This document shows, one piece after another, positions 1-9,534 of a stretch of DNA of 64,000 nucleotides (position 1 is the stretch's first letter; each line of letters begins with the position of its first letter). Below the pieces are notes generated by a model. It searched no databases. It was not told the DNA's origin and was given only the letters and a program-made list of their open reading frames with translations. The stretch is from an uncultured Lutibacter sp. (GTDB lineage: Bacteria; Bacteroidota; Bacteroidia; Flavobacteriales; Flavobacteriaceae), in the NCBI RefSeq assembly GCF_947495725.1, contig NZ_CANLZZ010000007.1:216482-280481 (forward strand). The letters are read 5' to 3'. The position numbers and the translations under genes are program-made.

Positions 1-682
1 GTTTGGAGTAATATAAATAGTTTAAGAAAATTAATATTCCTGCAATATGCAACCACCAGGCTGTTCGCTCAATATAAAACAGTGTATTAACTTCAAAATT
101 TTGAAATAACGGCACTAAAAACTGGCTTATTGGGTTTCCAAAATTCTTTTGCTGAAAAGGAACATCCGTGGCGTTCATTATTAAAAATAAAGACATTAGC
201 ACCATTTCAAAATACAGAATATAAAGCGCGTCGTTTTTTGGAAAACCTTTCATTTCTTTATTCCAAAAACGTGGAATTTTTAAAATCATTCTTCTTATCC
301 AAAAAACAGTTACAGAAACCAATACCAGAAGTGCTAAAACCTCAAAAGATCCAATTAAAAAATTATAAAACGAACCTAAAAAAGATAATACTCGATGAGT
401 TCCAAATAAACCATCAATAATAATTTCAATTACTTCAATATTTATTATTATAAAACCTATGTAAACAATAATATGAAGTATTCCGGCAATTGGACGTTTT
501 ACCATTTTAGATTGTCCTAATGCAATCATTGCCATATTTTTCCATCGAGCAGAAGAATTATCTAATCGATTTACTTCCTTTCCTAACTTAATATTACGAA
601 TTAGTTTTTGAATATTCTTTACAAAAAAACCAATCCCTAAAAAAAGAAGAATTGCAAATGCTATGTTATCAATATAAGTCAT
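1..682 (-). CDS. (Fe-S)-binding membrane oxidoreductase, N-terminal part (cut by window edge)
   Basis: The reverse strand is open from an ATG at 680-682 to the window edge (227 codons). It begins MTYIDNIAFAILLFLGIG and carries about five hydrophobic helices in a NarI/HdrE-like cytochrome-b-type membrane domain, with His residues in LHIIVY and WWLHIAG that could bind haem. Flavobacterial proteins with this N-terminus normally continue into a cytosolic CCG-domain Fe-S region, which would lie outside the window, so that part is inferred. It follows the MCE gene on the same strand. In related genomes an amidase-MCE-Fe-S-protein order is familiar, which supports the call. The electron donor and acceptor are unknown. 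The gene is truncated only by the window. Confidence 0.72.
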   Translation of the reverse strand, partial: MTYIDNIAFAILLFLGIGFFVKNIQKLIRNIKLGKEVNRLDNSSARWKNMAMIALGQSKMVKRPIAGILHIIVYIGFIIINIEVIEIIIDGLFGTHRVLSFLGSFYNFLIGSFEVLALLVLVSVTVFWIRRMILKIPRFWNKEMKGFPKNDALYILYFEMVLMSLFLIMNATDVPFQQKNFGNPISQFLVPLFQNFEVNTLFYIERTAWWLHIAGILIFLNYLYYSK

Positions 683-800
683 TTTTAACACCTTAATATT
701 TTAATACGGGTAATTTACCATATTTTAATTCTTTCTCATATTTAAAATCGTTTTTTTTGTAAAAAAGTATCAAAATTTACTTGTATCAACAACACAACTG

Positions 801-1751
801 TTATTGTTTCGGTTCTACATATCCCTTATCTTTTTTTCCAAATAATGAAAAATGAACAAAACGTTTTGGATGTAATTTCATTTCATTTAACAACTCTTCT
901 AATTCCTTAGATGCATTTGTTAAATTATTATACATTTCTTCATCTTTAAGCAATTTACCCAATGAACCTTCTCCTTTTTCTAATCCATTTAATACTGCAT
1001 TTAAGCTTGTAATTGTTGATTCAATATCTCTAATTGTTAAACCTAAATTGGCATTTACTAACGTATCTGAAAGTTTTGATAGGTTTTTGGTCATTTCTTC
1101 GGCATTAGTTAAAGTTCTAGACAGTTTTTCGTCATTACTTTCAATTAATTTATTAACCGCTTGTGATGCATTTTTAAAATTTGTTACAGTAAGGTTTAAT
1201 TCGGCAATGCTCGATTTTAAACTTTGTCTACTTTTAACATCCAACACATCTGTTAATCCTGTCATTAAAGAGTCTGCACTAACAATTACGTTTTCAACTT
1301 TAGCCTGTAGTGGGTTTAATTTTTCAGTTACAGATGAGAAGATATCTGATTCTATTTCACCTCTTAAAAAATCACCTGAAACAGCCGTTTCACCTTCATA
1401 AGATGGTACAATTGCTAAAGATTTTCCTCCCATTAAACTAGCACTATAGATTTTTGCCACACTGTTTTTTGAAAATTCAAAATCTTCTTCAACACTAAAT
1501 TCAACAATTAAACGGCCTCTTTTAGTTTCGTCTTTACTAAATTTTATATCTAAAACCTTACCTACTTCTACTCCATTAATAGTTACAACGCTTGAAGTAT
1601 TTAATCCTTGCACATTAGTATATTCCGTAAAATAAGTTTGTAAAGGACCATCAAATAAATTAAGTCCCTTCATATAGTTATAACCCCATATAAATAATGA
1701 AATTATTACAACAGCAACTACGCCTGTTTTAAATTCTCTTGAAATTTTCAA
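801..1751 (-). CDS. MCE/MlaD-family lipid transport protein
   Basis: The protein has 316 residues. It has a short cytoplasmic tail with one membrane anchor (about residues 8-26), then an MCE domain (about 35-115, containing GLNTSSVVTINGVEVGKV), then a long alpha-helical region rich in Leu/Asn/Ser that probably forms a coiled-coil needle. MCE proteins form rings that bind lipids and move phospholipids between the two membranes. Length and layout fit the single-MCE type common in Bacteroidota. It lies 62 bases downstream of the amidase gene on the same strand and probably shares its transcript. The permease and ATPase partners are not in the window. The family call is firm; which lipid it carries is unknown. 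Confidence 0.88.
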   Translation of the reverse strand: MKISREFKTGVVAVVIISLFIWGYNYMKGLNLFDGPLQTYFTEYTNVQGLNTSSVVTINGVEVGKVLDIKFSKDETKRGRLIVEFSVEEDFEFSKNSVAKIYSASLMGGKSLAIVPSYEGETAVSGDFLRGEIESDIFSSVTEKLNPLQAKVENVIVSADSLMTGLTDVLDVKSRQSLKSSIAELNLTVTNFKNASQAVNKLIESNDEKLSRTLTNAEEMTKNLSKLSDTLVNANLGLTIRDIESTITSLNAVLNGLEKGEGSLGKLLKDEEMYNNLTNASKELEELLNEMKLHPKRFVHFSLFGKKDKGYVEPKQ

Positions 1752-1813
1752 AATACTATAAATTTTAAAGCAATATTAATAATAATTTTTGGTAGTAAAC
1801 GGCAAAAGTAACA

Positions 1814-2944
1814 TCATTTTTTTAAAACTTGATCTACCGAAACTTTTTTACCATTTTCAAAAGCCACTACAAATGCAGATTTATATCCTTTTGATTTTGC
1901 AATTGAAAGTTGTTCTTTAATTTCTGAATAATTGGAAGTATTTCCTAGATAATATTTATAACTATTTCCAACTTTAACTCTATCTACATTTTTTAAGCCT
2001 TTAAAATTATAAGACTTTGTTTCTAACTTTCTTGAACCTGAAGCTATTTGAACTTTAAACTGGACATTTTCTACAACTTTGGACTTATTAGAACTTGAAA
2101 TATTATTCTTTTTAGATACAATTCTTTCTTCGGCAATAGTGTTTAATTTCAATTGCTCTATATATTTAGAAATACCGTTGTAAATTGATTTAGAAAATTT
2201 TTCTTGTCCATTTTTTGATCCTAAAAAAACACCTTCTTTCGTGTTTGTAATAAAACCTGTTTCGATTAAAATACTTGGCATGTATGTTTGGTGAAGCACA
2301 ACAAATACATTCTGTTTTACTCCTCTATTTTTTCTTTTCAATTCATTTGTAAAACCATCCTGAATAATACTTGCTAATTGAATACTTTTATCTAAATATT
2401 CTTCTTGCATTAAGGTAAGTCCTATAACCGATTCTGGCGAATTAGGATCAAATCCCTTATAATTTTTCTCATAATTATCCTCTAAAAGAATTACCGAATT
2501 CTCTGCTTTTGCAACTTCAAAGTTTTTATGATTAGCATTGGTACCTAAAACCCAAGTTTCAGCTCCTGAGGCTTGTGTATTGTGGGCATTACAATGCACT
2601 GACACAAACAAATCCGCATCTGCTCTGTTAGCAATTCTTCCTCGCTCCCATAAATCAACAAAAACATCTGTTTTTCTAGTATATATAACCTTTATATCAC
2701 CTTTTTTTTCTAAAAGCTTCCCTACTTGCAAAACAATATTTAAGGCTATATCTTTTTCTTTTACTTTTTTGTAACCAACTTTCCCGGGGTCTTTTCCTCC
2801 ATGACCTGCATCTAAAACAACAACATATTCTCTTTTTTGAGCAAAAAGTGAATTAATTACAAAAAGATTAGTACAAAAAAGTACGAAAAACACTAAGCTT
2901 TTCGTTCTAATTTTAATTTTATAAAAGAGTAGTGAGTTCATCAA
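1814..2944 (-). CDS. N-acetylmuramoyl-L-alanine amidase (AmiC type) with C-terminal SPOR-like domain
   Basis: The protein has 376 residues: an N-terminal signal/anchor (about 16-35), an Amidase_3 domain (about 40-270), and a C-terminal SPOR-like repeat (about 293-372). Zinc-site motifs are visible: VVLDAGHGGKDPG (His), a Glu in the following helix, VSVHCNAH (His), and the catalytic Glu in SILIETGFITN. It cleaves the amide bond between N-acetylmuramic acid and the stem peptide during cell separation. The SPOR-like tail (VQFKVQIASGSRKL) would bind denuded glycan at the septum. It is divergent from lptD across a 195-base region and sits upstream of the MCE gene. A second Met lies directly after the first, so the start is uncertain by one codon. 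Confidence 0.92.
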   Translation of the reverse strand: MMNSLLFYKIKIRTKSLVFFVLFCTNLFVINSLFAQKREYVVVLDAGHGGKDPGKVGYKKVKEKDIALNIVLQVGKLLEKKGDIKVIYTRKTDVFVDLWERGRIANRADADLFVSVHCNAHNTQASGAETWVLGTNANHKNFEVAKAENSVILLEDNYEKNYKGFDPNSPESVIGLTLMQEEYLDKSIQLASIIQDGFTNELKRKNRGVKQNVFVVLHQTYMPSILIETGFITNTKEGVFLGSKNGQEKFSKSIYNGISKYIEQLKLNTIAEERIVSKKNNISSSNKSKVVENVQFKVQIASGSRKLETKSYNFKGLKNVDRVKVGNSYKYYLGNTSNYSEIKEQLSIAKSKGYKSAFVVAFENGKKVSVDQVLKK

Positions 2945-3138
2945 TAATTTTAGTTATTTTTGGCAACTGTTAAATGGTTATACAATTATTAAGCCATAAA
3001 TATTATAATAATAAAACAAGGTTGATAGCTTTAAAGCTAAAATAAAAAAAGTTATGGTATCAACCCAATTTATATAATGATTTTACAAATATTTTAATTA
3101 TTAAAACAATTAGTAAAAAAATATATATCATCTTTATT

Positions 3139-5763
3139 TTGACACAAGTTTTAAACTTAGTCAATTCAGTTGGTTATACCCAAGAATTAGGTACATCTTT
3201 AAAAGATACAATTTCTGCTCGAAAAATAGATACCTTAAAACCTTTGGTTAAGGATACATTACAAATTAATCAGAAGGACTCTTTACTTCTAAAATCTAAA
3301 GACTCTATAGCTAAGCCTAAAGAATTGCTTGAAGGAATTGTTGAACATAGTGCAGATAGTTTAATTAGGCAAGATGTTTTAAACAATAAAATTATCCTAT
3401 ATAAAAATGCTCATATTAAATATAAGGATATTGATTTAACTGCAGGATATATTGAAATTAATAACAATACAAATACGGTTATAGCTAAAGGAATTAAAGA
3501 TAGTGTTGGAGAATACTCACAACTTCCACTTTTTAAACAAGGTGATCAAGAATCAACTCAAGATACCATTAGTTTTAATTTTAAATCGGAAAAAGCAAAA
3601 ATTTGGAATTTAAGAACCGAACAGCAAGGAATAATAATTTTAGGTGAACAAAGTAAAAAACATAACGACTCTGTAATTTTTATAAAAAATATAAGATTAA
3701 CCTCTTCCGATAAAAAAAATCCAGATTATTACATAAGAATTCCAAAAGCTAAATTTATTAAAGATAAAAAACTTGTGGCAGGTACAAGTCAATTAGTTTT
3801 AGCTGATGTTCCTACTCCAGTTATATTACCGTTTGCCTATATACCATTAACAAAAGGGAGAACTTCAGGTTTTTTAATGCCAACTTGGGGAGATAATAAT
3901 AGCCAAGGCTTTTTTTTACAAAATGGAGGTTATTATTTTGTTATAAATGATAATTTTGATTTAGCCGTATTAGGAGATATTTATTCAAATGGAAGTTGGG
4001 GATTAAGAGCCGAATCTAGCTATAAAAAAAGATATAAATTCTCCGGAAACTTTGATGTTAGGTACGAAAATTTAAGCTCTAGCTTGAAAGGTTTTGATGA
4101 TTATTCCAAAACTACAAATTACAATATAAGGTGGAGCCATTCTCAAGATGCAAAAGCAAGTCCAAATTCAAGATTTTCAGCCTCTGTAAACCTTGGTAGT
4201 AGTCAATATTTTAAACAATCAAATAATGAGATTAATACCAATGCGTTTTTAAACAACACAATGAATTCATCCATTTCATTTTCAAAAACATTTGTTGGTA
4301 CTCCTTTTAACATGTCGTTATCGGCAACTCATTCGCAAAATACAAATACGCAAAAAGTTAATATGACTTTGCCATCATTACAATTAAATATGGATCGTAT
4401 TTATCCATTTACAGGTAAAGGTGGAGCAAAGAATAATGCAATACAAAAAATAGGATTATCATATTCTATGAAAGGAGATAATAGAATGGAAGTGCAAGAA
4501 GATTTCTTTTTTAAGAAAGAAATGTTTGACGACGCAAAGTCCGGTATTCAGCATAATATCTCCATGAATACAAATATGAAAGCATTTAAATATTTTACAA
4601 TTTCGCCTAGTTTAACGTATGAAGATGTTTGGTATTTTGATAGGTTGAAAAAGAAATTTGATGATGTAGAACAAGGAGTTGTTACGGATACTATTAGTAG
4701 TTTTAGTAGATTTAACGAATACTCAACATCGGTATCTTTAGGAACTACTTTTTATGGAATGTTTAAATTTAAAAAAGGAAAAATAGAAGCTATTAGACAT
4801 GTTGTAAGGCCAAGTATTTCTTATAGCTACAGACCCGATTTTAGTTATCAAAATGATGAGTATTTAAATGCCGAAGGTGAATTTGTAGAATATTCTCCTT
4901 TTGAAAATGGTATCTTTGGTAAACCAGGAACAGGTATTTCTAATAGTTTAAGCTTTGCTATTAATAACAATTTGGAAGCCAAATTGAGAAAAAAAGACTC
5001 TACAGATACCGCGGATGCTAAGAAAATTATTATTTTAAATAACTTAAATTTTTCAACGAGTTATAATATGGCTGCCGATTCATTAAAATGGCAACCGGTA
5101 GGTGTTAATGCTGGTACTAAATTATTTAATAACAAGTTAAATGTAAATGTAAGAGCTACATTAGACCCTTATGCGTTAGATGTTAGTGGAAAAAAAATAG
5201 ATAAATTTAATTTTGAAAATGGTGGAAGTTTATTCAGATTAACCAATGCTGGCTTAACTTTAAATTATTCTTTTTCGAGTAAAAAAGATTCCAAATCGAA
5301 ACAAAGTGCTAAGGCAAAAGCTAATAATTCTGATGGTATTTTTAGTGAAGATTTAACTACATCAAATAGAGACGATGGTCCTGTAAATAAAGATTCCGAA
5401 ATAAAAGAAACAAAATTGTTTGGAGCAAAAATCCCTTGGACAATGCAACTTGCATATGCAATAAACTATACCAATGTAAAAAGAGAAAAAAATATTTCAT
5501 CCAATTCTATAATGTTTAATGGAGATTTAGAACTAACACCTAAATGGTCTGTTGGATTTTCTTCGGGTTATGATATAAATGAAAAAGGATTTACCTATAC
5601 AAATTTAAAATTTTCTAGAGATTTAGATAGTTGGAAATTAAACTTTAATTGGGTACCTTTTGGAGATCGACAAACATATTACTTTTTTATTGGAGTTAAA
5701 TCATCTATGCTAAGTGATTTAAAATACGATAAAAGACAAATTCCAGATAAAAGACTTTTTTAA
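3139..5763 (+). CDS. lptD: LPS-assembly outer-membrane protein LptD
   Basis: This is LptD, the outer-membrane barrel that inserts lipopolysaccharide into the outer leaflet. An OstA/LptA-like N-terminal region (about 100-230, with ITYKDIDLTAGYIEINN-like beta strands) is followed by a large barrel rich in alternating aromatic strands, ending near GVKSSMLSDLKYDKRQ. The 874-residue length is typical for Bacteroidota. The start given is a TTG inside a hydrophobic stretch. Reading upstream in frame gives KTISKKIYIIFIL, a normal basic plus hydrophobic signal peptide, with no ATG, GTG or TTG before the stop at 3043. An ATT at 3100 (giving MKTISKK) is the best-looking true start. ridA follows after 3 bases and is probably cotranscribed. 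Confidence 0.9.
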   Translation: MTQVLNLVNSVGYTQELGTSLKDTISARKIDTLKPLVKDTLQINQKDSLLLKSKDSIAKPKELLEGIVEHSADSLIRQDVLNNKIILYKNAHIKYKDIDLTAGYIEINNNTNTVIAKGIKDSVGEYSQLPLFKQGDQESTQDTISFNFKSEKAKIWNLRTEQQGIIILGEQSKKHNDSVIFIKNIRLTSSDKKNPDYYIRIPKAKFIKDKKLVAGTSQLVLADVPTPVILPFAYIPLTKGRTSGFLMPTWGDNNSQGFFLQNGGYYFVINDNFDLAVLGDIYSNGSWGLRAESSYKKRYKFSGNFDVRYENLSSSLKGFDDYSKTTNYNIRWSHSQDAKASPNSRFSASVNLGSSQYFKQSNNEINTNAFLNNTMNSSISFSKTFVGTPFNMSLSATHSQNTNTQKVNMTLPSLQLNMDRIYPFTGKGGAKNNAIQKIGLSYSMKGDNRMEVQEDFFFKKEMFDDAKSGIQHNISMNTNMKAFKYFTISPSLTYEDVWYFDRLKKKFDDVEQGVVTDTISSFSRFNEYSTSVSLGTTFYGMFKFKKGKIEAIRHVVRPSISYSYRPDFSYQNDEYLNAEGEFVEYSPFENGIFGKPGTGISNSLSFAINNNLEAKLRKKDSTDTADAKKIIILNNLNFSTSYNMAADSLKWQPVGVNAGTKLFNNKLNVNVRATLDPYALDVSGKKIDKFNFENGGSLFRLTNAGLTLNYSFSSKKDSKSKQSAKAKANNSDGIFSEDLTTSNRDDGPVNKDSEIKETKLFGAKIPWTMQLAYAINYTNVKREKNISSNSIMFNGDLELTPKWSVGFSSGYDINEKGFTYTNLKFSRDLDSWKLNFNWVPFGDRQTYYFFIGVKSSMLSDLKYDKRQIPDKRLF

Positions 5764-5766
5764 CAT

Positions 5767-6147
5767 ATGAAAACAATTATCAACACCAAAAAAGCTCCTG
5801 CACCTATAGGACCATATAACCAAGCAGTTTTGGTTAAAGACACTTTATATACTTCTGGACAAATAGCTATCAATCCAATATCTGGAGAGTTGGTTTTAAA
5901 TTCTATTGAAGCCGAAACAACTCAGGTTATGGAAAACCTAAAGGCAGTCTTAGAAAAAGCTGAAATGACATTTGAAAATGTGATTAAATCGAGCATATTT
6001 ATAACAAATATGAATGATTTTTCAGAAATTAATAAGGTTTACGGAAGTTATTTTAATTCAGAAACAGCTCCAGCACGTGAAACAGTAGAAGTTGCTAACT
6101 TACCAAAGTTTGTGCATGTTGAAATTTCTGTAATTGCCGTTAAATAA
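5767..6147 (+). CDS. ridA: RidA family enamine/imine deaminase
   Basis: The 126-residue protein covers the whole RidA/YjgF fold. RidA hydrolyses reactive 2-aminoacrylate and related enamines released by PLP enzymes, protecting those enzymes from damage. Signature stretches are APAPIGPYNQAV at the N-terminus, YTSGQIAINP, and the substrate-binding Arg in APARETVEVANLP with the following Glu in HVEISVIA. It starts 3 bases after lptD stops, so it probably depends on lptD transcription. It is convergent with mgsA, separated by only 4 bases. The length is normal and no key residue is missing. Confidence 0.95.
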   Translation: MKTIINTKKAPAPIGPYNQAVLVKDTLYTSGQIAINPISGELVLNSIEAETTQVMENLKAVLEKAEMTFENVIKSSIFITNMNDFSEINKVYGSYFNSETAPARETVEVANLPKFVHVEISVIAVK

Positions 6148-6151
6148 AATA

Positions 6152-6514
6152 CTAAATAGATTTTATTAAAAGTTCTGCAGTTGCTGGATTTGTTGCCAAC
6201 GGAACATCATGAACATCGCATAAACGCATAAGCATTGCAATATCTGGTTCGTGAGGATGCATTCCTAATGGGTCTCTAAAAAAGAAAACCATATCTGTTT
6301 TTCCTTCAGCAACTCTTGCCGCAATTTGAGCATCACCACCAAATGGACCAGATAAATATTTACTTACTTTAAAACCAGCTTTTTCAGCATTTTTACCAGT
6401 AGTACCAGTTGAAATTAGATCAATTTTTTTTGAAATAATTAAGGCTTTAAAATCCATTAAAAACTGAACCATTTCGGTTTTTTTACCATCATGAGCAATA
6501 ATTGCTATTTCCAT
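6152..6514 (-). CDS. mgsA: Methylglyoxal synthase
   Basis: The 120-residue protein converts dihydroxyacetone phosphate to methylglyoxal and phosphate, bypassing lower glycolysis when phosphate is scarce. Visible motifs are AHDGKK at the N-terminus, STGTTGKNAEKAG (phosphate binding), SGPFGGDAQIAARVAEG with the catalytic Asp, and FRDPLGMHPHEPDI. It is shorter than the roughly 150-residue Escherichia coli enzyme but complete over the catalytic core, as is usual in Bacteroidota. It is the last gene of a minus-strand run pfkA-gap-mgsA with spacers of 33 and 25 bases. It may therefore be expressed with the enzymes whose imbalance it relieves. Confidence 0.95.
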   Translation of the reverse strand: MEIAIIAHDGKKTEMVQFLMDFKALIISKKIDLISTGTTGKNAEKAGFKVSKYLSGPFGGDAQIAARVAEGKTDMVFFFRDPLGMHPHEPDIAMLMRLCDVHDVPLATNPATAELLIKSI

Positions 6515-6539
6515 AATTAATTATTTTATAAGTTAAAAA

Positions 6540-7535
6540 TTATTCAAGCGAAGCTGAATATTCAATTAAATCAACGAGCTTATTTGAATATCCAAACTCA
6601 TTATCATACCAAGAAATTATTTTAAAAAAATGATTGTTCAATTCCATTCCTGCATGAGCATCAAAAACCGAAGTTCTCGGTTCCGAAACAAAATCTTGAG
6701 ATACAACTTCGTCTTCTGTATAACCTAAAATTCCTTTTAATTCATTTTCTGAAGCAAGCTTCATTACTTTTTTAATTTCAGAATATGTTGTTGTTGCTTC
6801 TAATCTTACGGTTAAATCTACCAATGAAACGTTTGCAATAGGAACTCGAACAGCCATTGCTGCTATTTTCCCTTCCACTTCAGGAATTATTTTAGCAATA
6901 GCATCCGATGCACTAGTTGAAGTTGGTATCATATTATTTAATGCTGCTCTGCCTCTTCTCCATTTATCTGAAGGCCCATCAACTGTATTTTGACTTGATG
7001 TTGTTGAGTGAACTGTTGTTACTAAACCTTCAACAATACCAAAATTATCTCTCAAAACTTTAATAATTGGTGCTAAACAATTAGTTGTGCATGAAGCGTT
7101 TGAAAATATAAGGTCATTAATTGTTAAATTACTATTATTTACTCCCATTACAAACATTGGAGCATTTTTTGAAGGTGCCGAAATAACCACCTTTTTTGCT
7201 CCGGCTTTTAAATGTAGTGCTGCTTCATTTTTAGAGGTGAAATAGCCTGTAGATTCTATAACAAAATCTACATTCAACGCTCCCCAATTTATATCTTTCG
7301 GATTTTTCTTAGAAGAAATTCGTACCTTTTTATTATTTACAATTAAATAGTTGTCAATTACCTTAACTGTTCCATTAAATCGTCCATGAATAGAGTCGTA
7401 CTTAAGCAAATATGCTAATTGATTAATATTTTCTAAATCATTTATTGCAACTACTTCTACATTTTCTCTAGTAAGTATGGATCTAAAAGCTAGTCTTCCT
7501 ATTCTTCCAAATCCATTTATTCCTATTCTTATCAT
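6540..7535 (-). CDS. gap: Type I glyceraldehyde-3-phosphate dehydrogenase
   Basis: The 331-residue protein is a complete GAPDH, which oxidises glyceraldehyde 3-phosphate with NAD+ and phosphate. The Rossmann motif [15 protein letters not shown] is at residues 3-17. The catalytic Cys sits in [13 protein letters not shown] (about residue 149). A His lies in [10 protein letters not shown], and the C-terminal [16 protein letters not shown] is intact. In the active-site region one sees [15 protein letters not shown], where many GAPDHs have VHAYTNDQ or VHSYTATQ. Asp in AINDLENI suggests NAD preference. It lies between pfkA and mgsA on the same strand. Genomes of this group often carry a second GAPDH, so this may not be the only copy. 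Confidence 0.95.
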   Translation of the reverse strand: MIRIGINGFGRIGRLAFRSILTRENVEVVAINDLENINQLAYLLKYDSIHGRFNGTVKVIDNYLIVNNKKVRISSKKNPKDINWGALNVDFVIESTGYFTSKNEAALHLKAGAKKVVISAPSKNAPMFVMGVNNSNLTINDLIFSNASCTTNCLAPIIKVLRDNFGIVEGLVTTVHSTTSSQNTVDGPSDKWRRGRAALNNMIPTSTSASDAIAKIIPEVEGKIAAMAVRVPIANVSLVDLTVRLEATTTYSEIKKVMKLASENELKGILGYTEDEVVSQDFVSEPRTSVFDAHAGMELNNHFFKIISWYDNEFGYSNKLVDLIEYSASLE

Positions 7536-7568
7536 TATTATATATCGTAGATAAAAGGAATATCTATA

Positions 7569-8555
7569 CTAAATAGACATTATATCACTTACCCGAAGTA
7601 ATTCTTTGTTTATTTCATGATGCCCCTTTACAGCATTATCTAAATCGGTTGTTTCAACTTTATTATTCACCAATCCAACCATTAAATTTGTTTTTCCATC
7701 CAAAAGTAGTTCAACTGCTTTAACACCTAATCTGGTTGCTAAAACACGATCGAAACAACTAGGAGAACCTCCACGCTGCATATGACCAAGAACTGACACT
7801 CTTACTTCGTATTCGGGCAAGTTTTCTTCCACATAATCTGCTAATTCAAATACATTTTTACCTATTTTATCCCCTTCAGAAACAACAACAATACTTGATG
7901 ATTTACCAGATCTTTTGGTTCTTTTTAAGGCTTCAAGCAATCTATCCAAACCGAGATCTTCTTCTGGAATTAAAATCTCTTCGGCTCCTGCTCCAACACC
8001 TGCATTTAAGGCTATAAATCCTGCATCTCGACCCATAACTTCAACAAAAAATAATCTGTTATGCGAACTTGCAGTGTCTCTAATTTTATCAATTACTTCA
8101 ACTACTGTATTTAATGCAGTATCATATCCAATTGTATAATTTGTACCAAAAATATCATTATCTATTGTACCTGGTATACCCAAACAAGGAAAATTAAATT
8201 CATCATTAAAAACCATTCCTCCAGTAAAAGTACCATCTCCACCTATTAATACAATTGCGTCAATTTTTTCTTTTTTAATTTGTTCGTAAGCTTTTTGCCT
8301 TCCTTCTTTGGTTCTAAATTCTTGCGAACGAGCCGATTTTAGAATTGTTCCTCCACAATTAATAATATTACTAACGTCATGTGCTGCTAATGTTCTAAAA
8401 TCTCCTTCAATTAAACCTTGATAACCTCTATACACACCAACACATTGCACATTATAATAAGCGCAAGCTCTTACTACTGCACGTATTGCAGCATTCATTC
8501 CTGGAGCATCACCTCCCGATGTTAATACACCAATTTTTTTTATACCTTTTCCCAT
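7569..8555 (-). CDS. pfkA: ATP-dependent 6-phosphofructokinase
   Basis: The 328-residue protein is a bacterial PfkA, phosphorylating fructose 6-phosphate at the committed step of glycolysis. Motifs are GVLTSGGDAPGMNAAIR (ATP binding), GGDGTFTGG, the catalytic GTIDNDIFGTNYTIGYDTA, VEVMGRDAGFIAL and LGHMQRGGSPSCFDR. Gly in the GGDGTF loop, where PPi-dependent enzymes carry Asp, points to ATP as donor. It heads the run pfkA-gap-mgsA and lies 73 bases downstream of the nucleotidyltransferase gene. No clear -7 box is seen in that spacer. Confidence 0.96.
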   Translation of the reverse strand: MGKGIKKIGVLTSGGDAPGMNAAIRAVVRACAYYNVQCVGVYRGYQGLIEGDFRTLAAHDVSNIINCGGTILKSARSQEFRTKEGRQKAYEQIKKEKIDAIVLIGGDGTFTGGMVFNDEFNFPCLGIPGTIDNDIFGTNYTIGYDTALNTVVEVIDKIRDTASSHNRLFFVEVMGRDAGFIALNAGVGAGAEEILIPEEDLGLDRLLEALKRTKRSGKSSSIVVVSEGDKIGKNVFELADYVEENLPEYEVRVSVLGHMQRGGSPSCFDRVLATRLGVKAVELLLDGKTNLMVGLVNNKVETTDLDNAVKGHHEINKELLRVSDIMSI

Positions 8556-8628
8556 AATTGGTCGCTAATTTAAAACTAAATTTTAATTAATTATCATTTT
8601 CTAAAAAACTACTAGAAAAAGTTATAAT

Positions 8629-9534
8629 TTACTTCCATAAAAATTTTGGATAAACTCCAGAATCTTTTAATTTTTTAATCTCTGAAGTCACATATTCTTT
8701 ATCTTCTTTGTATGTTACACCAAACCAACGGGCATTAGATTTTAATACCTCCATTGTAGCTGTTTTTTCAACTATTACATTATTTACAACCAATGGAATA
8801 AAAAATTCTGCCTTTGGTTCTTTATAATTTTTCTCTAAAAATGTTTCAAACATTGATTCTGAAATATCAAAATATCTTGGTGTAAATCCAAAAAAGTTCA
8901 TGGCAACCGTAGTTTCTTCAGAAATTGGTTTTAGTTGTCCGTCATCATCTTTAAATTTTAATACACCGTCTACTTTTTCAATATGTGTACGCTCAACTAT
9001 ACCTGTTAAATAGTTGTTTTCATCAACACTGCATTCTCCTCTTGAAACGAAACCATAATCTGAGATTGTGTTTTTTAGCACATATCCCATCATATTAAAG
9101 CTTGTTGAATTTTTATCGGTATTATTTAAAGCTTCGGCAACTCCTACAAAAGCTTCTCTTCCATAAAAATCATCGGCATTAATAACTGCAAAATTTTCTA
9201 TTACCGCATCTTTTGCCATTAGTAATGCATGACCAGTTCCCCAAGGCTTTTCTCTTTTGTTATCTTTATATTTTTCTGGAATACTGTCAATTTCCTGAAA
9301 TACATATTCAACTTCAATTTTACCTTTTAATTTAGGAGAAAAGAAGTCTTTAAAATCTTGTTCTATACTTTTTCTAATAATAAAAACTACTTTTCCAAAA
9401 CCTGCTTGTATTGCATCATATATAGAAAAATCTAAAATGGTATCTCCTTGTTCCGAAAATGTGTCTAATTGTTTTAATCCTCCATATCTGCTTCCAATAC
9501 CTGCTGCTAAAATTACTAATGTTGGCTTATTCAT
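8629..9534 (-). CDS. Sugar-phosphate nucleotidyltransferase
   Basis: The 301-residue protein belongs to the NTP_transferase superfamily. The N-terminal signature LVILAAGIGSRYGGLKQLD (residues 6-24) binds the nucleoside triphosphate. INADDFYGREAF supplies metal-binding Asp residues, and GTGHALLMAKD resembles the sugar-phosphate site of UTP-glucose-1-phosphate uridylyltransferases. The exact nucleotide and sugar cannot be read from the sequence. Its start overlaps the end of tamB by 8 bases (ATGAATAA-type coupling), so translation is probably coupled. A role in making precursors for surface polysaccharide fits the envelope neighbour but is inference. Confidence 0.82.
   Translation of the reverse strand: MNKPTLVILAAGIGSRYGGLKQLDTFSEQGDTILDFSIYDAIQAGFGKVVFIIRKSIEQDFKDFFSPKLKGKIEVEYVFQEIDSIPEKYKDNKREKPWGTGHALLMAKDAVIENFAVINADDFYGREAFVGVAEALNNTDKNSTSFNMMGYVLKNTISDYGFVSRGECSVDENNYLTGIVERTHIEKVDGVLKFKDDDGQLKPISEETTVAMNFFGFTPRYFDISESMFETFLEKNYKEPKAEFFIPLVVNNVIVEKTATMEVLKSNARWFGVTYKEDKEYVTSEIKKLKDSGVYPKFLWK

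Noticed and set aside
130..420. Plus-strand ORF of 96 codons at the window start
   Set aside because: The opposite strand is open over the whole of 1-682 and encodes a recognisable membrane Fe-S oxidoreductase N-terminus; this ORF is its shadow.
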